Source: Candidatus Uhrbacteria bacterium
Lineage (GTDB): Bacteria; Patescibacteriota; Patescibacteriia; UBA9934; GWF2-40-263
Assembly (NCBI GenBank): GCA_013204385.1
Contig: JABMNY010000037.1
Span: forward strand, 1 to 44,119
Length of the DNA: 44,119 nucleotides
Direction of reading: 5' to 3'
A program made the position numbers and the translations under genes. The notes under the pieces are model-generated. The model searched no databases. It worked only from the letters and a program-made list of their open reading frames with translations, and was not told where the DNA came from. Below are positions 1 to 8,600 of this stretch, one piece after another; position 1 is the first letter of the stretch; every line of letters begins with the position of its first letter.

Positions 1-918
1 ACCTTCGTCAATAGAGGTTTTTGGGTCAAATGAAAGAAGGGTTTTCGCTTGAGTAATATCGGCCCATGTTTTTTGGACGTCTCCTGGTTGCATCTCTTTG
101 AAATTCTTTTGAAGGTCTTTTCCTGTGTGTGTTTCGATGGATTCAATGAAGTCCATGAGCGGTTCTGCTTGCCCACGACCAAGATTCAAGACGGCCCAAG
201 GGAGTTGGAATTCAAGGGATTTCACAATTCCATCGACAATGTCATCAATATAGGTAAAGTCTCGTGCCATGTTTCCTTGTCCATAAACATCGATCGATGT
301 TCCTTCTAGAGCTGACTTGGTAAATGAAAAGATTGCCATATCTGGTCGTCCCCATGGTCCATAGACGGTGAAGTATCGTAAACACGTGATGGGGAGATTA
401 AAGAGATGGTGATAGGAATACGCGAGGAGCTCGCAGGACTTTTTGGTGGCTGCGTAAAGAGAAATCGGTTTGTCTGTTTCGTCTGTCTCCTTAATAGGGA
501 AGGAAACGGCATCTCCGTAGACGGAAGAACTTGAAGCAAGAGTGATTCCTTTTATGTTGTGTTGTCTGGCGAGTTCGAGAATATTGAGTGTTCCAATGAG
601 ATTACTTTCTCCGTAGACAAGCGGGTTTTCGATCGAATAGCGAACACCTGCCTGAGCTGCTTGATGTGCAATAAGATCGATGGAATGCGTATCAAACACG
701 TTTTTCACAGCATCAAAATCCTCTAAATCAATTCGATATAAGGTAAAGGGGAGATCTTTTAGAAGTGTTGAAATGCGTGCCTCCTTTAAGGAAGGATCGT
801 AGTAATCGTTAAAGTTATCGATAATAATAACCTCATGACCTTCATTGATAAGTCGTTTAGCCAGATGTGAACCAATAAAACCCGCTCCTCCTGTGATCAA
901 AATGGTTTGTAAAGTCAT
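1..918 (-). CDS. NAD-dependent epimerase/dehydratase, UDP-glucuronate 4-epimerase-like (C-terminus truncated by window edge)
   Basis: Reverse-strand reading from CAT at 916-918 gives MTLQTILITGGAGFIGSHLAKRLINEGHEVIIIDNFNDYYDPSLKE... with Rossmann GGAGFIGS, later LASSSSVYGD, YAATKKSCE and LRYFTVYGPWGRPDMA. Missing from the ORF track because it runs off the window. Confidence 0.9.
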   Translation of the reverse strand, partial: MTLQTILITGGAGFIGSHLAKRLINEGHEVIIIDNFNDYYDPSLKEARISTLLKDLPFTLYRIDLEDFDAVKNVFDTHSIDLIAHQAAQAGVRYSIENPLVYGESNLIGTLNILELARQHNIKGITLASSSSVYGDAVSFPIKETDETDKPISLYAATKKSCELLAYSYHHLFNLPITCLRYFTVYGPWGRPDMAIFSFTKSALEGTSIDVYGQGNMARDFTYIDDIVDGIVKSLEFQLPWAVLNLGRGQAEPLMDFIESIETHTGKDLQKNFKEMQPGDVQKTWADITQAKTLLSFDPKTSIDEG

Positions 919-943
919 AGATGCGTGTATTTTACACGTATCT
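919..943. promoter_or_regulatory. Inverted repeat in 39-bp divergent intergenic gap (AGATGCGTGT-atttt-ACACGTATCT)
   Basis: 9/10 arm complementarity between divergent start codons at 918(-) and 958(+). Confidence 0.35.
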
Positions 944-957
944 GAAAATAGCACACA

Positions 958-2274
958 ATGGCGCATATGGATTTTCGAGGCCGAAAACTTATCCTTTTTT
1001 GTGGAGACATTCTATTGCTCTATGGATCTCTCTTGTTTGTTTTGATGATGAGGTATTGGGGGGTGGTGAGTTGGGAACTGATTTCCCAACATATTGGTCT
1101 ATTTAGTGTGCTTTATGTGTTTTGGTTGGTTTTGTTCTATATCTTCGATGCGTACGATTTGTCGACAGATCTGACCTTGAAACGTATCAATCAGTATTTT
1201 GTGGCTCTTTGCATGGCGTTTTTTGTAGGTGTTCTATTCTTTTACCTGATTTCGTTTTCAGAAATTTCACCGAAAACCATTTTATTCTTCCACGTAGTGT
1301 TGTTTGGGGTAGTAAGTCTCTTTTGGCGGAGATTTTTTTTCGCAAAAGTCTCACGCCTCGATCCACTCATTATCGGTGTGATCGGTTCTGATAAAGAGGC
1401 GTTAGAACTTCAACAGCTTATTCGATCTCGGTCTCATTTAGGACAAGTATGTGTGCCGTTGCGTTCCGTTGAGCACTTGAAATTTCACATTGAAGAACAG
1501 AAACTGAATGTGATCGTATTACCATCTGCTCTGTTCTTGGATCCAATGGTGATTGCACAAGTCTATGTTTGTCTTGGAAAAGGAGTGGTGTTTCTCGATT
1601 TTGCTCGTGCATATGAGTTGTTTGCGAAACGTATTCCTCTTTCAACCATTGAGCATCTTTGGTTTCTACAAAATATTGAGGAGCGTGATAGAAGTTTCTA
1701 TCAAAGAAGTAAACGATGGTTCGATATCGTTATTTCAGTTCTTCTTATTCTTGTCACGCTTCCACTTTGGGTATTACTTGTGGTTGTTATTAAATTGTCC
1801 GATGGAGATTCTGTGTTCTATACACAAGAACGAATGGGAAAGAATGGACAGTTATTTTCGATTATAAAGTTTCGAACAATGCATACAGATGCAGAACGAA
1901 ATGGCCCCTTATGGGCAACCAAGGAAGATACGCGCATCACGTTTGTGGGAGGGATACTAAGGAGGACACATCTAGATGAACTTCCACAATTATTGAATGT
2001 CCTTAAAGGGGATTTAAGTCTTGTGGGACCTCGTCCTGAGCGTCCCAATTTTGTAGAGTTACTCGAAGCAGAAATTCCGCACTATCATGTTCGTCATTTT
2101 ATTAAGCCTGGGATTACAGGATGGGCTCAAATTAAGTTTCGCTATGCGAGATCTGTGGTGGATTCTCAAATGAAGTTTGAGTACGATCTCTATTATTTAA
2201 AAAATCGAACGTTTCTTTTTGATTTCCTTATTTTGTTGAAGACAACTCACTTTTTTTTGAAAGGAGAGTCTTAA
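958..2274 (+). CDS. Exopolysaccharide biosynthesis polyprenyl glycosylphosphotransferase (initiating sugar transferase)
   Basis: N-terminal TM segments, then KRWFDIVISVLLILVTLPLW...FYTQERMGKNGQLFSIIKFRTMHTDAE...RRTHLDELPQLLNVLKGDLSLVGPRPERP, classic bacterial sugar transferase motifs. Confidence 0.95.
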   Translation: MAHMDFRGRKLILFCGDILLLYGSLLFVLMMRYWGVVSWELISQHIGLFSVLYVFWLVLFYIFDAYDLSTDLTLKRINQYFVALCMAFFVGVLFFYLISFSEISPKTILFFHVVLFGVVSLFWRRFFFAKVSRLDPLIIGVIGSDKEALELQQLIRSRSHLGQVCVPLRSVEHLKFHIEEQKLNVIVLPSALFLDPMVIAQVYVCLGKGVVFLDFARAYELFAKRIPLSTIEHLWFLQNIEERDRSFYQRSKRWFDIVISVLLILVTLPLWVLLVVVIKLSDGDSVFYTQERMGKNGQLFSIIKFRTMHTDAERNGPLWATKEDTRITFVGGILRRTHLDELPQLLNVLKGDLSLVGPRPERPNFVELLEAEIPHYHVRHFIKPGITGWAQIKFRYARSVVDSQMKFEYDLYYLKNRTFLFDFLILLKTTHFFLKGES

Positions 2275-2396
2275 AGAAGTAGAAGGAGAATAGAGCTATG
2301 CACAAGATCTTCTTTTTTTATTTCAGAATCAATTTTCCTGTGTTATACTGCAACAAAAGATCCGTGTATTTTTTCTAAATTTATTTTTCGATCAAT

Positions 2397-3425
2397 ATGA
2401 GAAGAATTGTTTTGCCACTCTTTATTCTCACATTCTTGTTTACACAGATTGGTATTCCGGATGTTCAGGCAGAGGGGTCTGCAGTGCTTTCTGTTTCTGT
2501 GGCAGACGTCACTGTTGTAGCTGGGGATGTGGTAGAGCTTGATATACTTATTGATCCAAATGGGGAGGCTATTGATACTGTTCGTGTTGAACTCATCTAC
2601 GATTCGTCGTTGTTAGAAGCAACGTGGTTTGATCTCGATGCGTCATTTCCAAGCCTTTCTCCAGAGTATGAGATCGACAATGACGCAGGAGTAATCACAT
2701 TTGGAGCCTTTAAGTATGGAGATCCTGTGACAGAAGCCGGTGTGATTGCAACCATTACATTCACAGCTCTTGCAGATCAAGAAATTGATGTTGCTATTTC
2801 TAGTAATTCTCGTTTGATCTCTGATGGCGAAGAAAAAATTGACAGTACGTCATTTGATATAGATGTTGAGGAAGCAGTTGAAGAGGAAGAATCAACAGAT
2901 ACTGAAAAAGATCCTGTTCTTGAAGCGCAGGCACTCGTTTATTTTGGAGCGTTTTATGCACGGATGCCTTCAAACGCAAATGATTGGGAAGCGCTTCATT
3001 GTATCGCCTACGGGGGATGTCAGGGGAGTCCACGAGATTTAGCAGCAGAGGAACATGCACTGATTTTGTTTGGACAAAAGTACGCAAAAATGCCTGAAAT
3101 CGATATGGAGTGGAATGTTCTTCATACAATTGCGTATACAGATCTTTTGACATGGGACGAACAATCCTATGGGGATGATGGTTTAGGTGGGGAAGAAGAA
3201 GCTACAGAGGAAGAAGCTACAGAGGAAGAAGCTACAGAGGAAGAAGCTACAGAGGAAGAAGTCGTTGAAGAAGAAACGGAAGCAGATATTGATACAGATG
3301 AAGACGGACTTACGGATGTAGAAGAAGAAACGTATGGAACAGATCCTGAAAATCCTGATACAGATGGGGATGGTTATCATGACGGGGAAGAGGTTTCAAC
3401 TGGTCATGACCCTCTCGTCGCTTAA
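2397..3425 (+). CDS. Secreted cohesin-domain protein with internal duplicated module, acidic tandem repeat and thrombospondin type-3-like Ca-binding repeats
   Basis: Signal peptide MRRIVLPLFILTFLFTQIGIPDVQA; cohesin-like VSVADVTVVAGDVVELDILIDPNGEAIDTVRVELIYDSSLLEA...GVITFGAFKYGDPVTEAGVIATITFTAL; C-terminal DTDEDGLTDVEEETYGTDPENPDTDGDGYHDGEE. Confidence 0.82.
   Translation: MRRIVLPLFILTFLFTQIGIPDVQAEGSAVLSVSVADVTVVAGDVVELDILIDPNGEAIDTVRVELIYDSSLLEATWFDLDASFPSLSPEYEIDNDAGVITFGAFKYGDPVTEAGVIATITFTALADQEIDVAISSNSRLISDGEEKIDSTSFDIDVEEAVEEEESTDTEKDPVLEAQALVYFGAFYARMPSNANDWEALHCIAYGGCQGSPRDLAAEEHALILFGQKYAKMPEIDMEWNVLHTIAYTDLLTWDEQSYGDDGLGGEEEATEEEATEEEATEEEATEEEVVEEETEADIDTDEDGLTDVEEETYGTDPENPDTDGDGYHDGEEVSTGHDPLVA
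3194..3260 (+). repeat. 15-bp in-frame tandem repeat (GAAGAAGCTACAGAG; protein EEATE) x4
   Basis: Direct reading: gaagaagctacagag repeated four times with no visible substitutions. Confidence 0.95.
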
Positions 3426-3471
3426 GTTTTTCACTAACGCAGTTTTATTCGGAATTCGAGCTTCTATTGAT

Positions 3472-4353
3472 ATGAGACAGAAACAGGTACCTATTTTCCT
3501 CTTCATATTCACTCTTGCGGTCTTACCTTTTGGGGTTGGGGCGGTTTCTTCAACAAGTTACCAAATCACCCCTGAGGCTGGGTTTCTTGCGCCATCTGCG
3601 GACGGATACGCAAATTCATCAGACATGCTTGAATCAACAAGTTACCAAATGCAAGGAGCACTTGATCCATACGCAGGTAATGTGACAAGTACAAGCTACC
3701 AAGAAGAAGTGGGTAGTGGATTTCAGTATTATTGTGGAGATGGATTTAGAGATTCTGGGGAAACATGTGATGGGGCAGATTTGAATAGTGCAACTTGTGT
3801 TTCTCAAGGCTTTGCTTCTGGAACACTTACTTGTAGTTCAGCGTGCGCTTACGTGACAAGCGCTTGCGCAGCAGCAGGCGGTGGTGGCGGAGGTGGAGGA
3901 GGAGGCGGCGGCGGTGGCGGTGGATCAATTGCACCAAGTACCCCATCCGTTTCAAGCGAGATTGATGATCTTGAATTTACCTACCAAAGCACGTTTCTTT
4001 TATATGGATCAATGGAGTCAACGGTTGATACAATTACGATTGATGGATCTTCTGATTCAGTGACATATCCAACAACAACCGCCTGGCAACAATATCTATC
4101 TCTTTCGTACGGAGACAATAGCTTTTCTTTGGTTGCAATGGATGGATCAGCAAGCTCCGCTTCGAGTGTGTATGAGATCTATCGTCGTTTGATTGGGGAT
4201 GTGAATGATGATTCAACTGTAAACGATTATGACCTTAGTCGATTTATTAGAATGTGGGGAGAAGATGATCGTGAAGGAGATTTTAATGAGGATGCCATTA
4301 TTGATGATTACGATTTTTCCATGATGATCGCTCGTTGGGGAGTTGAAGTATAA
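3472..4353 (+). CDS. Secreted dockerin-like protein with Cys-rich module and polyglycine linker
   Basis: ATG at 3472 precedes signal peptide MRQKQVPIFLFIFTLAVLPFGVGA; STSYQ repeats; CGDGFRDSGETCDGADLNSATC; long poly-Gly; C-terminal paired loops GDVNDDSTVNDYDLSRFIRMWG / GDFNEDAIIDDYDFSMMIARWG. The ORF-track start at 3334 overlaps the upstream gene and is unlikely. Confidence 0.82.
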   Translation: MRQKQVPIFLFIFTLAVLPFGVGAVSSTSYQITPEAGFLAPSADGYANSSDMLESTSYQMQGALDPYAGNVTSTSYQEEVGSGFQYYCGDGFRDSGETCDGADLNSATCVSQGFASGTLTCSSACAYVTSACAAAGGGGGGGGGGGGGGGGSIAPSTPSVSSEIDDLEFTYQSTFLLYGSMESTVDTITIDGSSDSVTYPTTTAWQQYLSLSYGDNSFSLVAMDGSASSASSVYEIYRRLIGDVNDDSTVNDYDLSRFIRMWGEDDREGDFNEDAIIDDYDFSMMIARWGVEV

Positions 4354-4370
4354 TAAGGGGGGATAGATCT

Positions 4371-5624
4371 ATGAAGTATTTATTTTCGGGGTTGCTCATG
4401 ATGGTTCTGGTCTTGGTTCCAGGTGTCATGCATGCGGCAGGGGAGGCAACATTTGGTTTCGATGAATCAGCGTACACGGCGTCACGTGGTGAACTTTTTG
4501 ATGTGGTAGTGACCGTAGATCCGCACGGTGAGTATCTTGATACGATCCGAGCGGTTGTTTTTTTTGATCCAGATATTGTACAAGCACAAAGTGTGAGGCT
4601 TGTCGGATCTTTTGATCGCTCAGCTCCTGGGAATTACCGAGACAATAAATCAGGAACTGTTTCTTGGGGGGCGTTCACATTAGACACCCCCATCTCTTCA
4701 CAGGAATCAGTTATTGCTATTACGTTTCTTGCCATTGACTCAGGAAATGGATCTATTTCATTCTCATCTGAATCACGAGCCATTTCTGGAGGAGATGAGC
4801 GAATCAAGCTAAGTGCCCTTTCAGAGGTTTCTATTACAGTAGAGAAAACTGTTGAAGTGGATTCGCGCGTTGCGACGCTTATCGCAGAAAGTGCCTCTCA
4901 CCCAAATGAATCCGCTTGGTATGCATCCAGAGATGTAGATGTTTCCTGGGTTTCTGTTGGAGGAGAGAGTGCTGTTCTTGTGTATTTTTATGGATTCGAT
5001 CAAGACCCTCAAGGCTCGGCAACGACAATCGTAGAGCAAGACGCAACATCTCTGTCGCTTTCTGCAGAGAATGACGGAGTGTATTACCTGCATCTTAAAG
5101 GACTTCAAGAGGATGGGCAGGAGACTGAGCAAGTAAACCTCTCTATAAGGATGGATACACAGAATCCAAATCCAATTGCACTCACAGCGCAGGAAACAAA
5201 ACTCCTTGAAGGAGAATCTGCTTGGTTTACCTTTGCGACGACGGATGAAACGTCGGGAATCGCAGAGTATCAGATCGCGATAAATGAAAGTGCGTTCCAA
5301 ACACAATCAAGTCCACTTGAAATGGAAGACCTTCCACCTGGAACGTATTTTTTTCGAGTCTCGGCTCTTGATCGAGCGGGGAACACAACGTATGGAAGTA
5401 CGTCTGTTCGTGTCTACCCAGAAGGAACGATTCTTGATCGACCAGAAGGACATGAAACAAATTCAGAAATTGCTTCAATCATCGCGAAGACACGAGAGAG
5501 TGCACAAAATTTGGAAAACAATTTTAGAGAGGGTGGATTAGTTATCCCGATTGTCTTGGGAGTCTTTCTAATTTTTGCTATACTATTTCTAGTACAGTCA
5601 CGAAGAAAAAAAATTACCCGATAG
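4371..5624 (+). CDS. Cohesin-domain protein with Ig-like/fibronectin-like repeats and C-terminal membrane anchor
   Basis: Signal peptide; cohesin-like FGFDESAYTASRGELFDVVVTVDPHGEYLDTIRAVVFFDPDIVQAQ...GTVSWGAFTLDTPISSQESVIAITFLAID; C-terminal TM GGLVIPIVLGVFLIFAILFLV followed by QSRRKKITR. Confidence 0.82.
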   Translation: MKYLFSGLLMMVLVLVPGVMHAAGEATFGFDESAYTASRGELFDVVVTVDPHGEYLDTIRAVVFFDPDIVQAQSVRLVGSFDRSAPGNYRDNKSGTVSWGAFTLDTPISSQESVIAITFLAIDSGNGSISFSSESRAISGGDERIKLSALSEVSITVEKTVEVDSRVATLIAESASHPNESAWYASRDVDVSWVSVGGESAVLVYFYGFDQDPQGSATTIVEQDATSLSLSAENDGVYYLHLKGLQEDGQETEQVNLSIRMDTQNPNPIALTAQETKLLEGESAWFTFATTDETSGIAEYQIAINESAFQTQSSPLEMEDLPPGTYFFRVSALDRAGNTTYGSTSVRVYPEGTILDRPEGHETNSEIASIIAKTRESAQNLENNFREGGLVIPIVLGVFLIFAILFLVQSRRKKITR

Positions 5625-5684
5625 TTCTGCTGTGACCACGGCAACTATCATCATTTAAGCTCGTCTTTTTATAAGTACTTACCT

Positions 5685-8600
5685 ATGCGAACCGCAAAAA
5701 TATTTCTACACATGTTTGTAGGAATTTCGATGGTCTTTTATACCCTTGCCATCGGTCTACTCATCACTCCGTCAATTGCCAATGCGCAAACGGTTGGAGC
5801 ACCAGCAACGATTGGATATAACGGACGACTTTTTAACGCATCAGGTACGGCCCTTTCTGGAACGTATTATTTCTGGTTTGACGTTGAATCTGCTATTACC
5901 GCTGGAACGAATCTTGCTTCAAATGTACAAGGGTTTGCGGATGCGGATGGAGATGGAGTTGTGGATTCTGGAGAAACGGCCATTACGGTTACGAATGGAT
6001 TTTTTACAGTTGAAATTCCTATCGGAGCAGACGTTGCCGATTTTGCAAATAATGTCTGGCTCGAAATGAAAGTGCATACAGCAGATTCCGTTGGGAGCGC
6101 TGAAACACTTGCTCCTCGAGTACGTGTAACAAAGACTCCTTATTCTATTTTTACTCAAGCAATTGAGAACTCTTCCGCTGACCCGACTGTGGCATTTGGA
6201 GGTCGAATGTATTACGACACAGATACCAACGATTTGAAGTGGTATAACGGAACATCTTGGTTAGGTTTGGCTTCAAACCTTGATACGGCATATAACAATT
6301 TTGGAGCAACTGCTGCAAAAATTACGGTAGATGCAGCACAAAGTCAGACAGGAGGGTTCGAGATTGAATCATCTGTTACGACTAATGTGATCATCGATCT
6401 GCAAAGCACAGGAGATTTTGTCGTGCAAGACGCGGGGTCAACATGGGCACAATTTACAGACGCGCAAGCTTTTGATATCGATGGGACTGGAGCTATTTCG
6501 CTAGATGCGGATGCGGCTTCAAACTTCTCAACGTCTGTCGGAGCACTAACGCTTTCAACATCCGCTGGGGGAACGGCTTCAAGTGTCATTATTCAATCCT
6601 TAGATACATCAAGTGATGCGATCTACTTGGATGCAGATGGCGCGACGGCTTCTGGTATTTATTTGGATGCTTACGATGTCACAACAAATACTGCAGGAAC
6701 CATTATTATGGATGCGGGTTCTTACATGCAGATCAATACATATGGGGCTGCGGGGCCTGGATCGGCAGGACTAGATGTAAATGTGGGTTCTACAGGAACC
6801 GTAGCAATCTCAACGGTAGATGGAGCTATCTCAATCAATGCTGGTGGATCTGGTGCAGCAACATTGAGCGCAGCGAGTGGAGATGTAAGCTTAGATACAA
6901 CCACATCAAGTCGTACAATTACGATTGGAGATTCTGATTTTGCTCGAACGATTAATATTGGAGAAGGAACAGGGGCTGATACGATGAACTTCGGAACAGG
7001 TGCAGATTTGTTTAACTTTGTATCCACAGAAACAACAAATGATATTACAGACATCACCTTTGATTCTCTGACAACCGCCAATGGAATTGACTACACGGTT
7101 GATGGATTGACAACAGGTCGTGCATTTTACCTGACGCATACAGGGACCATGAGTGGAGCCCTTTGGAGCACAGAAACAACAGGAGCATGGACAGGAGAAA
7201 TTTGGAATTACGATGATACGGGAAATGCAGCTTGGACTGGAAACGTCATCGACATTGATTCGGGAACAGGGGCTGCGACAGGAGACTTTATCAATCTCAA
7301 TATTGAAGCTGGGGCAACAGGAGCACAAGCACTCGTTGTTGCGAATGCAGCTGCATCAACCGTTGATCTCATTTCAATCTCTTCAACTGGGGCGATTACA
7401 ACAACTGGTGTAGATGGTCTTTCTTTGGCATTTACTACCGGAGATGGAACAAATCCAACGAATGCATTAATGCGTGGAACACTTACTTCAGGTGGAACAG
7501 CAGCAGGAGATATTGCTGTAGGACTTTTATTAGATCTCGCATCAACGGCAGGAGGAACGGATACGGCAATTGATATTGAGAATACTGCAGGATGGGATTT
7601 CGATCTTGATCTTCAAAATGATCTTACGATTACAAACGTCACAAATAATCAGTTAACATTTACGGAAAATGCACTCTCACTGACATTCGATTATGGTCAA
7701 GATGCATCGACGATCCGTCTTGAAACAGTAAGTGATTTGGATCTTGAGTCCACAGCGGACGGCGCAGATGCATTAACACTCACCTCGACTGCAGGAGGAA
7801 TTGATATCTCAGCAACGGGTGCATCCGCAGGAGAAGATATTGATATTACAGCGACTGGATCAAGCATCAATCTTACAAGTACAGAGAGCGCTGCAAATTC
7901 AATCTATCTCCATGCGAACGGGGGGATAAATGAAAACATCAAACTTGAAGCGTCACAAGGTGTAGACGCAACAACTATTGCGATATTAGCGAATACAGGA
8001 GGTATCACCTTACAAGCCGGCTTACCTTCTTCAGATGCAATTAACCTTACGACAACAAATATCGGTGGAGGAATTGATGTCGATTCCGGAACGGGCGGGT
8101 TCATCGTTGATTCAACAGGAGTATTCTCTCTTGATGGGGTAGGAGCTTCAAACGTCACAACCGCATCTGGAAACCTCACTCTTGCAACAACTACGACAGG
8201 AAGCCTCATTCTCAATGGTGTCGCTCTTGTCGATGTAAACGCAGGGGCAAACCTTGATATTGATGTCACAGGAACATACGACATGTTGGCATCCAGTACA
8301 TTTTCAATCGATGGAACCGGTGCTTCAAACGTCACAACAACCAGTGGAAACCTCACACTTTCAACACTTACGTCAGGTGACCTTGTTGGGAACTCTGTTG
8401 CAGGAATCGATCTTGATGCAGGAACAACATTTGATGTCCTTGCAGCAGGGACATTCTCTATTGACGGAACAGGGGCTTCAAACGTCACCACAACAAGTGG
8501 AAACCTTAGTCTTTCAACATTGACTTCAGGAAGCCTTGTTCTTGATGGTGTCGCTCTTGTTGATCTCAATGCAGGCGCAAACCTTGATATTGATGTCACA

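Noticed and set aside
3194-3260. Short regularly spaced repeats as a CRISPR array
   Set aside because: Repeats are contiguous, in-frame and without spacers; no cas genes in the window.
3334-3471. Upstream start for the dockerin-like protein as given in the ORF track
   Set aside because: It overlaps the cohesin gene end by ~90 bp; the ATG at 3472 begins a clear signal peptide.
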